A stretch of DNA of 64,000 nt. Source: Acinetobacter sp. Ac_5812. GTDB lineage: Bacteria; Pseudomonadota; Gammaproteobacteria; Pseudomonadales; Moraxellaceae. The position numbers and the translations under genes are program-made. The notes below the pieces were generated by a model, which was given only the letters and a program-made list of their open reading frames with translations, ran no database searches and was not told the DNA's origin. Shown here piece after piece: positions 28,460 to 36,894 of this stretch (positions within the stretch are counted from its first letter, which is position 1; each line of letters begins with the position of its first letter). The DNA is taken from positions 729-64,728 of the forward strand of contig NZ_LXUK01000022.1 in assembly GCF_013072695.1 (NCBI RefSeq). Reading direction: 5' to 3'.

Positions 28460-28996
28460 ATGCATGAAAAAAATATTGAAATTCGGCCTTTAACTCAAGA
28501 CAGTTTTGCTGCTTTTGGGGATGTGATTGAAAAGAGTAACAAAGACTTTATTCCGATTAATCAGGGACTCACTGAACGCTATCACGCCTTATCTCTGGCA
28601 CAGATATCAGGTGATCAGGTCGCCGTAGGGATGAGTATTTTTCATAATCTTTTTGCAACTCCCATTCCATTTCAGATTGAGATGTTAGAACGACATCCTT
28701 ATGGTTCACAGTCTTTTATTCCATTGCAGCAACAGCAGTTTATTGTTGTTGTGGCGTTGCCTTTTGATCAAACGCGACCTGATGAGCAGCGGATTCAAGC
28801 TTTTATCAGCAATGGGCAGCAGGGAATTACCTACCATCAAGGGGTATGGCATCATCCTTTAATTACTTTGGAAGCAAATAGTGATTTTCTGGTAGTGGAT
28901 CGTATTGGTGGCGGCAGTAATTGTGATGTCCATCATTTATCTAAACCGAGCTGGATCACTGAGGCTTTAGTACAGTCAGAGATCGTGAATTTGTAA
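28460..28996 (+). CDS. allA: Ureidoglycolate lyase
   Basis: A 178-residue cupin-like AllA protein releasing glyoxylate and urea from ureidoglycolate. Typical segments are SFAAFGDVIE, ERHPYGSQSFIPL (about residues 72-84), YHQGVWHHPL and FLVVDRIGGGSNCD. It completes the route from urate. A decayed copy of its 3' end lies at 31022-31131, evidence of a local duplication. Confidence 0.94.
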   Translation: MHEKNIEIRPLTQDSFAAFGDVIEKSNKDFIPINQGLTERYHALSLAQISGDQVAVGMSIFHNLFATPIPFQIEMLERHPYGSQSFIPLQQQQFIVVVALPFDQTRPDEQRIQAFISNGQQGITYHQGVWHHPLITLEANSDFLVVDRIGGGSNCDVHHLSKPSWITEALVQSEIVNL

Positions 28997-29256
28997 CCAT
29001 TAAACTATGCTTTCATATTTTCTTTTAAAAGGCCTATTCTGTTTATTAATCTAGTTCATTTGGAAGGTTTTTTAGGTTCTTTCCTTGATATAATTTTATT
29101 TCTTACAGGGTTTACGAAATAGAACCAGAAGATCCCCTGCAAGAGAAGTCTTATGTTCTTGAAGGCAATATGAAATCATTTTTTAGTCAAGAGTTTTGCC
29201 TTGTTCTTATAAATCTTAATATTTAAAATATATTGAATCGATGTTGAGCGATCCTA

Positions 29257-29745
29257 ATGAGTATTGATAAAAAGAAGTTTATTAAGGTTGCGCAAGCACA
29301 TTTAACATCTATAGAACATCAATTAAACAAAGAGTTAGCCATGTTGTCTAATCGATCATGGCATGAGACAACAAAGTTCTTGCTTATAGAATACGATTCA
29401 TCACAGTTTGATAGTCAATTTTCTGTGAGCTTATGGGCGATGGATGAGTGCGGTAATTCTATTAATTCTAATACACATGACTTTCTAATTGATAATACGA
29501 TTGCAATTCCTGTGGAGATATATGACTACGATAATTATGCCAATGATGAAGAATGGGATGAAGTTGATCCTTTGGCAACTGCGTCAACACTGATAGAGCA
29601 ATGGTTTGCTCAACAATGGAATATTCATACATTAATAAATTTTCCCGCATATATCGGGCACCATGATAGTTACTTCAAAACTGAATTATCGAATCTCGTG
29701 CAGATAGATTGGGATGCTATTCTCAAACGTGCTCAGACCAGATAA
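29257..29745 (+). CDS. Hypothetical protein, 162 residues
   Basis: No family recognised with confidence. The protein is acidic, soluble and has no signal or membrane segment. A helical N-terminus (KKKFIKVAQAHLTSIEHQLNKEL-like region) is followed by a D/E/Y-rich middle (DYDNYANDEEWDEVDP, about residues 91-106). Its size, acidity and isolated position in an unstable region resemble cytoplasmic immunity proteins of polymorphic toxin systems; this is inference only. No clear ribosome-binding site precedes the ATG. Confidence 0.5.
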   Translation: MSIDKKKFIKVAQAHLTSIEHQLNKELAMLSNRSWHETTKFLLIEYDSSQFDSQFSVSLWAMDECGNSINSNTHDFLIDNTIAIPVEIYDYDNYANDEEWDEVDPLATASTLIEQWFAQQWNIHTLINFPAYIGHHDSYFKTELSNLVQIDWDAILKRAQTR

Positions 29746-29778
29746 AACAATAGTTTAGGGTCAGAATTAAATAGCTGA

Positions 29779-29913
29779 CCATTAACATGGCGGCGTAATA
29801 TTGTTCAAACATTTGCAAAGTTAAAAGCTGGAGAGCTTTGGCAAGGATCAGCTTATTCTCATGAAAGAGAAATAAAATTGGCTTTTAAATTTGGTCTGAA
29901 ACTTCCAGCTTAA
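29779..29913 (+). pseudogene. Orphan 3' coding remnant, about 44 codons
   Basis: A frame open from a TGA at 29776 to TAA at 29911 has no start codon and a protein-like sequence (FAKLKAGELWQGSAYSHERE ... LAFKFGLKLPA). It looks like the C-terminal end of a lost gene, just upstream of the DMP19-like gene. The parent family is not recognised. Confidence 0.35.
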
Positions 29914-29934
29914 AACCAAAGGGAAAATTTACTC

Positions 29935-30486
29935 ATGCGGCAGTTAAACAAAATCTTTGTCTCAAAAAAAGCCTTTGAGAGTAGTGACACTTTTAGACTG
30001 ATTGGATCTAATATTTCAGTAGTGAATGTATTGAGAGAAGAAGGCATTGATATAGAGTCTATCCACCCCGATGCTATGAGCAGTTTCTACGTGGATTTTT
30101 ATTTAGCTCAATACAACAATGGTAATTTTTCGCAGTTTGTATGGAACACACAATGGTCGCCAGAGTTAAATGAGGAAATCAGCAATAGCCTTAAAAAAAT
30201 AGGTGCAGAGAAGCATTTGCAATTGTTTATTCAACAATGTGAAAAAGTAGACAACCTACTCGATGGTGAACTGGAAAAATATATTAATAGCGAATATTTT
30301 GGTCCTAACCTAACTAGAGATGCACTTAACAATGATGCGTTTTATGACTTAAATAATACTGAAAATTTAACCCTGTTAAACGGGCAATGGCTAAGAAACC
30401 ACCCCGATTTGCTGGTGCTTGAAATTGACCAAATGTTTGATGAAATAGAAAAGTTTTTAGGACGGAAAATCCAGCGTGAATATTAA
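29935..30486 (+). CDS. DMP19-family (DUF4375-like) protein
   Basis: A 183-residue soluble protein. The segment FYVDFYLAQYNNGNFSQFVWNTQW (about residues 45-68, shown in part) matches the D-xx-NGGF-QFxxN core of DMP19/DUF4375 proteins. Family members are small cytoplasmic proteins often found near toxin or phage genes; DMP19 itself is a DNA mimic. It sits in the disturbed region after a coding remnant, so it may be an orphan immunity or cargo gene. The function is not established. Confidence 0.55.
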   Translation: MRQLNKIFVSKKAFESSDTFRLIGSNISVVNVLREEGIDIESIHPDAMSSFYVDFYLAQYNNGNFSQFVWNTQWSPELNEEISNSLKKIGAEKHLQLFIQQCEKVDNLLDGELEKYINSEYFGPNLTRDALNNDAFYDLNNTENLTLLNGQWLRNHPDLLVLEIDQMFDEIEKFLGRKIQREY

Positions 30487-30551
30487 AATACGTTGGAGAG
30501 ATCACGGAAAAGATCATAAACAGAAAAATAAATCGATAATTTTTTAATAGC

Positions 30552-30576
30552 AGACAGAGACAATTTGCCTCTGTCT
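30552..30576. other. Stem-loop at the end of the duplicated oxygenase fragment
   Basis: AGACAGAG/CTCTGTCT, a perfect 8-bp stem with a 9-nt loop, just past the 3' end of the truncated oxygenase pseudogene. A terminator role is possible but no T-run is clear. Confidence 0.4.
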
Positions 30577-30591
30577 ACACTGAATCAACGA

Positions 30592-31020
30592 TTAGTATTT
30601 CCCTTTAAAATTCGCACTAATTCTTTGTTTTAAATATTCCTTGGCTGTAATTGCTGGATATTTCTTTTATGGGCTTTCGATCAGCACATCTTCATTGGCT
30701 TGGCAGAAGAAGGCGAGGCTATAACGTGCTCCTTGATACTCATTTGCTTCTGGATTTTTGACTCGGTGGAAATTAGAAGGTAATTGATCATCACTCCAAC
30801 GCATCAACATATCGCCGATATTACAGGTGATCACATCATCCAGTGGTTCGATACTGGTCCATTGTTGCTGTTCCATATCTTTGCCTGAACAGACTTGCAG
30901 ACCACCTTGACCGTTACGTTGGAACAATAAGGTTAAACAATCAAAATCGGTATGTGCACCTGCACGCCATAGACCTAATTGATCTTTTAAAGCTGGATCA
31001 ATGGCATAGTAATGCAGCAT
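30592..31020 (-). pseudogene. Truncated, decayed copy of the 2OG/Fe(II) oxygenase gene
   Basis: This stretch is nearly identical to the 3' part of the intact gene at 31941-32954 and matches its last ~142 codons from MLHYYAIDPALKDQ. It carries a nonsense change: the intact SPQQKYP reads SP-stop-KKYP (stop at 30667-30669). It stops abruptly at about 31020, where sequence like allA begins on the other strand. The HTDFD motif is retained, but with no N-terminal half it cannot work. Confidence 0.9.
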
Positions 31021-31021
31021 T

Positions 31022-31131
31022 CTTTAATTACTTTGGAAGTAAATAGCGATTTTCTGGTAGTAGATCGGATTGGTGGCGGCACTAATTGTGATATTTATCA
31101 GTTAGTGGAATTTTGTTCTGTCGGAAAGTGA
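31022..31131 (+). pseudogene. Decayed copy of the 3' end of allA
   Basis: About 35 in-frame codons (LITLEVNSDFLVVDRI then GGGTNCD) match the C-terminal part of AllA at 28850-28996 and then diverge before a TGA at 31129. There is no start and no upstream allA sequence. Together with the abutting oxygenase fragment it marks the junction of a tandem duplication. Confidence 0.88.
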
Positions 31132-31254
31132 TATTTGGGTATTAATAAAATACCAGTTGTAGTTTAAACATTTTTTATACAGATTAGTATTCTCTGTAAT
31201 GATTTATTTAAACTAATTTAAGTTATTCTTGCTTTTCGATTTTAAAGTAAAACT

Positions 31255-31844
31255 GTGAAAATGAAAAAAATTGTATTGTCACTATTGATTGTATTACTTG
31301 CAGCTTGTTCTAAACCTGAAGGTGATCGAAATTCAAATGAAAAATCAACAATTCAAACTCAAGAGAAATCCAGTGAAAAAGTTGATGATTTATTTTTAGG
31401 GTATTGGAAAAATAAAGGAACACCAGATTTAAGAAATAAGCTAATTATTGAGATAAGGCAAATAATGGTGGTTATGATATGTCAGATGCTCTTACTGGAG
31501 AGTTTCTTCGAAATCTTCGGTCAGAAGGTAATACACTGACATCTGGTGGTGAAACTCCTCTAGTTTTTAGCTTAAGAGAAAATAATTCTGAACTTAAAGT
31601 TAATTTTGTAACTTAAGAGCGTATTTCTAAAGATCAATTCGATGTTTTGAAAAAAGAAAAAGATGAGTATCAAGCTAAATGCGGAAAACTTGAAAGCGAA
31701 TACCGAGCAGAATTATCAAAAATACCTCAACCTGATATTGCAGAATTATTTGCATCTGAAGAGGATAAGAAAAAAGTAGCTGATATTAATGCTAAGTATG
31801 CAGAAATTCAAAAAGCTAATCCTGAATGTAATATTCTTAAATGA
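31255..31844 (+). pseudogene. Small lipoprotein gene, frameshifted
   Basis: The 5' part encodes a lipoprotein signal peptide (KKIVLSLLIVLLAACSKPE, lipobox LAAC). The frame then shifts near 31449-31452: from GATAAGGCAAATAAT onwards the other frame reads DKANNGGYDMSDALTGEF and continues to the end. That frame has one in-frame TAA at about 31614. The 3' part (31647-31844) encodes a helical KKEKDEYQAKCGKLESEY segment. With two lesions the gene is probably dead. If intact it would have been about 195 residues. The parent family is not recognised. Confidence 0.7.
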
Positions 31845-31904
31845 TAAAGTTCTTTACAAGGTAAGTTTAATCATTATCGAGCTTAATGCTAGTGTTTAAA
31901 CTAA

Positions 31905-31932
31905 ATTCAGCCAGTATTTTTACTGGCTGAAT
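31905..31932. terminator. Bidirectional hairpin terminator
   Basis: ATTCAGCCAGTA/TACTGGCTGAAT, a perfect 12-bp stem with a TTTT loop, between the lipoprotein remnant (plus) and the oxygenase (minus). No long T-run follows on either strand. Confidence 0.6.
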
Positions 31933-31940
31933 GGCTAAAA

Positions 31941-32954
31941 TCAGTACTTCCCTTTAAAATTTGCACTAATTCTTTGTTTTAAATATTCCTTCGCTGTAAT
32001 TGCTGGATATTTCTGTTGTGGGCTTTCGATCAGCACATCTTCATTGGCTTGGCAGAAGAAGGCGAGGCTATAACGTGCGCCTTGATATTCATCTGCTTCT
32101 GGATTTTTGACACGGTGGAAATTAGATGGCAATTGATCATCACTCCAACGCATTAACATATCGCCGATATTACAGGTGATGACATCATCCCGTGGTTCGA
32201 TACTGGTCCATTGCTGTTGTTCCATATCTTTACCTGGGCAGACTTGCAGACCACCTTGACCATTCCGTTGGAATAATAAGGTTAAACAATCAAAATCGGT
32301 ATGTGCGCCTGCACGCCATAGACCTAATTGATCTTTTAACGCTGGATCAATGGCATAGTAATGCAGCATTCTTAAAGTGCTTTGATAACTGTCTTGTTCA
32401 GGATCATGGGCAAGGCTAAAGAAGTTATCAGCAAAACCCAGTTTATAAGCAAAACAGGAGAGTATTTTCATACCCACATGCCAACACGCCTGTTCAAATT
32501 CAAGCATGGTATTTTTAAAGTCAGGTAGCTCTTGCTCTGTTGGATAAAGCCCATCCATACGTGGACGAGTAATTTGGTAGGATTCTTTTTGGTCTGGGGT
32601 ACTGGTCGATGGACGGACTTGGGCCTTACTTTCCCAACCTGCATTTCGATGGAGTGGGTAGCGTGCTTTGACTGGTTCAGGCAGAGCAAAAAACTGTTGT
32701 GTCATGTCAAATGCAGTTTGAATCTGCTCAAGCGGAATACCATGATGCGAGACCTGAAAGAAACCAATATCAGTGGCAGCCGCCCAGAGTTGTTCCGCAA
32801 TTTCATATTTGCGTTGTTCAAAGTCAGATAAATCAATTACTCGAACTTCGCGTTCAAAAGTTTCTTGACCCAAAGCTCCCATACGCGCTTCTTTTTGCAG
32901 TTCTTCTAAGCTGTAGTCATGTTCAGCGATTGGAGTCATATTGGCGCTATTCAT
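31941..32954 (-). CDS. 2-oxoglutarate/Fe(II)-dependent oxygenase (isopenicillin N synthase-like)
   Basis: A 337-residue oxygenase. The N-terminal DIOX_N domain (VIDLSDFEQRKYEIAEQLWAA, GFFQVSHHGIP) spans about residues 38-130. The jelly-roll core carries the iron ligands HTDFD (about residues 218-222) and His in SNFHRV (about 278), and the 2OG-binding RYS motif (GARYSLAFF). GAGG precedes the ATG. The substrate is unknown. Its place in a purine island and the existence of 2OG-dependent xanthine hydroxylases in fungi make a purine or other N-heterocycle a fair guess. A broken partial copy lies 0.9 kb away. Confidence 0.85.
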   Translation of the reverse strand: MNSANMTPIAEHDYSLEELQKEARMGALGQETFEREVRVIDLSDFEQRKYEIAEQLWAAATDIGFFQVSHHGIPLEQIQTAFDMTQQFFALPEPVKARYPLHRNAGWESKAQVRPSTSTPDQKESYQITRPRMDGLYPTEQELPDFKNTMLEFEQACWHVGMKILSCFAYKLGFADNFFSLAHDPEQDSYQSTLRMLHYYAIDPALKDQLGLWRAGAHTDFDCLTLLFQRNGQGGLQVCPGKDMEQQQWTSIEPRDDVITCNIGDMLMRWSDDQLPSNFHRVKNPEADEYQGARYSLAFFCQANEDVLIESPQQKYPAITAKEYLKQRISANFKGKY

Positions 32955-33320
32955 ATTTCAACCTCATCTTTTGGATAAACCGTGACCCAATCAAATAGAT
33001 TGAAAGAGACGGGGCCACATTCAAAAAAGAGCCGCACGTTCTTCAAAAGACATTTCCTAATGAAGAGCATGAGCTGATTTCTGAGCAATGACCCGCATAG
33101 CAGTCGATGTAACTGACTATGCTGAACGCTTCTACTCTGACAGAAAGAATGAAGCACTTTTTGTGCCAGTTTATAAAGTGAAATAGATTGATGCTAAGAT
33201 TGGCCTGAATTTTGAGCTATGTTGAATGGTTTAGTTTGGGGTGTGTTTCATTTAAATATAAGGCGTCAATCGGGCGTAGAATAAAACCAAGAGCTAGGCT
33301 ATCTGCAATACAGGACAGTA
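32955..33320. other. Intergenic region with a possible gene remnant
   Basis: About 365 bp between the oxygenase and the next gene. A short plus-strand frame at 33088-33186 (32 codons, VDVTDYAERFYSDRKNEALF) reads like protein, and a preceding frame ending at 33090 (PNEEHELISEQ) does too. Both are fragments without a ribosome-binding site, likely remnants of lost genes. The oxygenase promoter must lie at the left edge. Confidence 0.4.
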
Positions 33321-33776
33321 ATGAGTGTATTTAATCGGCATACAATAAATTGCCCACCATTTGGATTATTGAAATATGGCAGTGCACATTGGCTGGGAGA
33401 GGTTGAACTTGATGCATTCGAAGGGATGTTTCGGGTTATTGTTCGAGCAAAACGTGGTGGTCCAACCGATGCTCAGATTGCAGCAATGACGCGTTTGCTT
33501 TCTGATGTTGCGACCATCAAGACATTGGCAAGTAAGGCAATGGTTGATGTTTTTGTGGATTGTGAACTTCTTCCAAGCGACTTTGGTTCTGATGTGCATC
33601 ATATCTGGCAGTATCTTTCCCCTTGTGAAATAGAGGTCTCCGATGAAAATTATTTTGGCGGTGGTGATAATCGGATCAATATAATGATTCTTTTTGAGTC
33701 ACCACAACATTTGGATTTTTTACCCGCTATAGTGACGATTGATGGGTACTTTGAGGAATGTATTTCGGGAACTTGA
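33321..33776 (+). CDS. Hypothetical protein, 151 residues
   Basis: A soluble acidic protein without signal or membrane segment. It has a beta-rich start (SAHWLGEVELDAFEGMFRV) and a WQYLSPCEIEV segment at about residues 95-105, followed by a strand-rich end (NIMILFESPQHLDF). This pattern is seen in small immunity-like or DUF6985-type proteins, but the assignment is weak. It is a single gene flanked by remnants on the left and by the ABC transporter promoter on the right. Confidence 0.5.
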   Translation: MSVFNRHTINCPPFGLLKYGSAHWLGEVELDAFEGMFRVIVRAKRGGPTDAQIAAMTRLLSDVATIKTLASKAMVDVFVDCELLPSDFGSDVHHIWQYLSPCEIEVSDENYFGGGDNRINIMILFESPQHLDFLPAIVTIDGYFEECISGT

Positions 33777-34008
33777 TGGCGACTTATTTTTTTAAATCTA
33801 ATTTCAGAATGATTGTCGACATGTAACCTCGTTATTTAAAAGATCAATTTATTCGGTCGCATAGTTCATTTAGAGTGCATCTGTACTTACTTAACGCACC
33901 ATTAAACTGCATACAAAACCAAAGACTCAATGCAGTTGATTCATCTAAAAACAACTAATAATAAATCCAACCTAGAGAATTGCTATAAAAAACAAGATCA
34001 AATCAATC

Positions 34009-34025
34009 TTGGCACAGAGCTTGCT
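34009..34025 (+). promoter_or_regulatory. Sigma-54 promoter for the ABC transporter operon
   Basis: TTGGCACAGAGCTTGCT matches the RpoN consensus in both blocks (TGGCAC and TTGCT), with GG and GC 10 nt apart. It is the best -24/-12 element in the window. Predicted start near 34036. Confidence 0.78.
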
Positions 34026-34051
34026 AAATCATGATTGAGTATAAGCGGTCA

Positions 34052-34068
34052 GTATGTTGCAAACATAC
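34052..34068. promoter_or_regulatory. Palindrome in the leader of the ABC operon
   Basis: GTATGTT-GCA-AACATAC, perfect 7-bp arms, about 16-32 nt after the predicted start. It could be a repressor site or an mRNA hairpin. It does not match the FadR-type operators of the neighbouring purine genes. Confidence 0.45.
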
Positions 34069-34215
34069 GGGACATTGCTCTACAGCGTTTGCTGTTCCTC
34101 TTTTGGGGACAAAGCCAATTGATTTTTGGTTTTGAGAGAAATGTGTAGCTTATACATTGATTGACCCCCTAAAAAGAATAGCAAGATGAATCCATACAGA
34201 TTTAGGGGTCTTAAT

Positions 34216-35208
34216 ATGAATATTCAGCACTATGTGGGCAAAGGACGACGTACTGTTATCGCGGGCGCGTTATTAGGGCTAGGTACAGTTCTTAGCTCAA
34301 CCAGTTTTGCAGCCGATAAACTGGTTTTACAAACTACTTGGTTTGCACAAGCCGAGCAAGGGGGATATTACCAAGCACTGGCACAAGGAATTTATAAAAA
34401 ATACGGGCTTGATGTCGATATTAAAATTGGTGGCCCACAGGTCAATAACATGACCTTATTATTGTCAAAACGTGCCGACATTATTATTAATTATGATCTA
34501 CAGGTCTTAAAAGGCATCGAAAGTAACTTTCCCATCAAAGCGGTGGCAGCACCATTTCAATTTGATCCACAAGGTGTGTTAACTCACAGCGATGTAAAGT
34601 CTTTGGCCGATCTCAAAAGCAAAACCATTCTAGTCTCGACCAGCGGACAAGCAAGCTGGTGGCCTTGGTTAAAAGGCAAATATAAATTAGATGCCGCGCA
34701 GGCACGCCCTTATACCTTCAATATGCAGCCATTCTTAGCAGGCAAAAATGTAGTACAGCAAGCCTATGCCACCTCGGAAGTCTTTCAGGCGAAAAAAGCA
34801 GAACCATCAAGTAATTTCTTTTTATTTGCTGATGCGGGTTATCCAGCCTATGGCGGCATTTTAGTGACTCGCAATGATGTCATTCAAAATAAACCTGATG
34901 TACTGCGCCGTTTTGTTCAGGCATCGATGGAAGGATGGAAAAACTATTTAGCTGATCCACGTTTGGGCAATAGCATCATTAAAAAAGAAAACCCGAATAT
35001 GAATGATGAACTGCTGACTTTTGCGGTCGGGCAAATGCGCAAATTAAAACTGATTGATGGTGGAGATGCTAAGACCCAAGGCATTGGCGTGATGACAGAC
35101 GCACGTTGGAAAGCAACCCGAGATTTTATGGTGAACGCAGGTTTACTCAAAGCCCAAACCAATTGGAAAGCCGCTTATACCACGCAGTTTGTTAAAGCTG
35201 CCAAATAA
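34216..35208 (+). CDS. ABC transporter substrate-binding protein (NMT1/SsuA-like)
   Basis: About 330 residues. The ATG at 34216 follows AGGGG and gives a compact export signal with adjacent arginines (GRRTVIAGALLGLGTV ... SSTSFAADK, cleavage after about residue 32). An ATG at 34186 would add ten residues. The mature protein is a type II binding protein of the NMT1/THI5-like group (QTTWFAQAEQGGYYQALAQGIYKKYGLDV), as used for taurine, nitrate, pyrimidine or purine-like ligands. The ligand is unknown. It is the first gene of an operon with ATPase, permease and amidohydrolase. Confidence 0.85.
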   Translation: MNIQHYVGKGRRTVIAGALLGLGTVLSSTSFAADKLVLQTTWFAQAEQGGYYQALAQGIYKKYGLDVDIKIGGPQVNNMTLLLSKRADIIINYDLQVLKGIESNFPIKAVAAPFQFDPQGVLTHSDVKSLADLKSKTILVSTSGQASWWPWLKGKYKLDAAQARPYTFNMQPFLAGKNVVQQAYATSEVFQAKKAEPSSNFFLFADAGYPAYGGILVTRNDVIQNKPDVLRRFVQASMEGWKNYLADPRLGNSIIKKENPNMNDELLTFAVGQMRKLKLIDGGDAKTQGIGVMTDARWKATRDFMVNAGLLKAQTNWKAAYTTQFVKAAK

Positions 35209-35285
35209 TCTTAGATACTTGCCTGAAAAGTAAGTCAGGGTGAAAGGGTTAACAAAATAGGACACTCGCACGAAGGGGAAACCAC

Positions 35286-36107
35286 ATGAATTCTGCTTTA
35301 GCAATTGATACACCAATACATGAATCTTCAACCTTTATCACGCCGATGATTATGGCGAGAGGAGTTGAAAAAACCTATCCCAATGGCACCAATGCCTTAC
35401 AGCGACTGGATTTAAATATTGCCCGCGGTGAAATTGTTTCATTATTGGGGCCATCAGGCTGCGGTAAAAGTACCTTGCTAAAAATGTTCGCCGATCTGGA
35501 ACAGCCTTCAGCAGGTTTGGTGCGCTGGAATGGCAAAGCTGAAATGCAATCTCAATGCAAAATGGCCATGGTGTTTCAGGAAGCAACGTTAATGCCATGG
35601 GCCAATATTGAAGACAATGTGCGTTTACCTTTGGATTTACAGCATATTGCCAAATCAACCAGTACGCCCAAAGTCCAAGCTGCTTTAAAAGCCGTTGGTT
35701 TAGAGAAATTCGGCACCGCTTATCCACGTGAACTTTCGGGTGGAATGCAAATGCGTGCCTCTTTGGCCAGAGCTTTGGTGACTGAACCTGATCTATTACT
35801 GATGGATGAACCTTTTGGCGCATTGGATGAGTTTACCCGCCATAAATTGGATAGTGATATCCGTCAATTATGGTCAGAACGAGATCTCACGGTGGTATTT
35901 GTCACGCATAGTATTTACGAAGCGGTGTATCTGTCTTCACGGGTCATTGTAATGGGTGCACGACCGGGACGCGTAGTCGCGGATCTAAACATTAAAGGGC
36001 CTTATCAACGTGATGAGTCTTTCCGAAGTTCAGACATTTTTATTCAACAATGTTCACATCTATCGCAATTATTGGCTGAGGCAAGCGGAGGACATGATCA
36101 TGATTAA
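35286..36107 (+). CDS. ABC transporter ATPase (nitrate/sulfonate/taurine type)
   Basis: A 273-residue nucleotide-binding protein. Walker A GPSGCGKST is at residues 55-63, the signature ELSGGMQMRASLARAL at about 153-168 and Walker B LLLMDEPFGALDE at about 174-186, followed by the switch His in VFVTHS. The family is that of SsuB, TauB and the pyrimidine/thiamine-precursor importers. It overlaps the permease start by a few bases. It energises uptake by the preceding binding protein. Confidence 0.92.
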   Translation: MNSALAIDTPIHESSTFITPMIMARGVEKTYPNGTNALQRLDLNIARGEIVSLLGPSGCGKSTLLKMFADLEQPSAGLVRWNGKAEMQSQCKMAMVFQEATLMPWANIEDNVRLPLDLQHIAKSTSTPKVQAALKAVGLEKFGTAYPRELSGGMQMRASLARALVTEPDLLLMDEPFGALDEFTRHKLDSDIRQLWSERDLTVVFVTHSIYEAVYLSSRVIVMGARPGRVVADLNIKGPYQRDESFRSSDIFIQQCSHLSQLLAEASGGHDHD

Positions 36108-36894
36108 ACCATTGCTACAACATCCAACCGTACAACGTATTGTTGCTCCACTTGGGCTTGGCTTGATTTTTCTCATGTTTTGGCAACTGAGTTTTCAACA
36201 ACTGGAAGTGCCTGTTTATGTCGTGCCGAAGCCCAGTGATATTGTGATGGCACTGATTAATCAGTCTAGTGTGCTATTCGGTAGTTTATGGGTAACTTTA
36301 AAAATCACCTTATTGGCTTTTATCTGCGCTGTAATCATTGGCACATTGATCGCTTTTGTATTTGTACAAAGTCGTGTGCTCGAAGCCTGTTTTATGCCGT
36401 ATGCCATTTTATTTCAGGTCACACCGATTGTTGCAATCGCACCTCTGGTCATCATCTGGATTCAAAATACCACTTTGGCATTGGTGGTGTGTGCCATGTT
36501 AGTCGCGGTTTTTCCAATACTGACCAATACCACCTTGGGTCTGCGTAGTGTCAATAAAGGTTTGCTCAATCTTTTTCAAATCAATAAAGCCAGTCGCTGG
36601 CAAATTCTGATGCGTTTACGTGTGCCGAATGCTTTGCCTTATTTCTTTGGTGGCTTACGGATTTCCTGTGGCTTGGCGCTGATTGGTGCTGTGGTTTCTG
36701 AGTTTGTTGCAGGCGCGGGTGGAACCAGTGCAGGCTTGGCTTATCAAATCTTACAAGCCGGTTTTCAGTTGGATTTACCCTTGATGTTTGCTGCATTATT
36801 CCTGATTACCTGTACGGGTCTGGGCTTATTTGTCGTCATGTCTTTATTAAGCCAGTTGTTTTTAAGTAAATGGCATGAGAGTGAGCAAGTATGA
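36100..36894 (+). CDS. ABC transporter permease
   Basis: About 264 residues with six hydrophobic segments, BPD-type inner-membrane component. The EAA-like loop appears around LRSVNKGLLNLFQINKASRW (about residues 155-175). The open frame begins at 36010 inside the ATPase gene, but GCGGAGG at 36085-36091 points to the ATG at 36100. Its stop overlaps the next gene (ATGA), so the amidohydrolase is translated with the transporter. Confidence 0.9.
   Translation: MIKPLLQHPTVQRIVAPLGLGLIFLMFWQLSFQQLEVPVYVVPKPSDIVMALINQSSVLFGSLWVTLKITLLAFICAVIIGTLIAFVFVQSRVLEACFMPYAILFQVTPIVAIAPLVIIWIQNTTLALVVCAMLVAVFPILTNTTLGLRSVNKGLLNLFQINKASRWQILMRLRVPNALPYFFGGLRISCGLALIGAVVSEFVAGAGGTSAGLAYQILQAGFQLDLPLMFAALFLITCTGLGLFVVMSLLSQLFLSKWHESEQV

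Larger units (their letters stand above)
33777..34215. other. Long upstream region of the ABC transporter operon
   Basis: About 440 bp with no convincing gene. It contains a sigma-54-type promoter (34009-34025), then a 17-bp palindrome (34052-34068), leaving a leader of about 180 nt before the first gene. An alternative start at 34186 would shorten it by 30 bp. Confidence 0.65.

Noticed and set aside
33088..33186. A 32-codon gene between the oxygenase and the 151-residue protein
   Set aside because: No ribosome-binding site, no recognisable family and a neighbouring open fragment in another frame; treated as a remnant.
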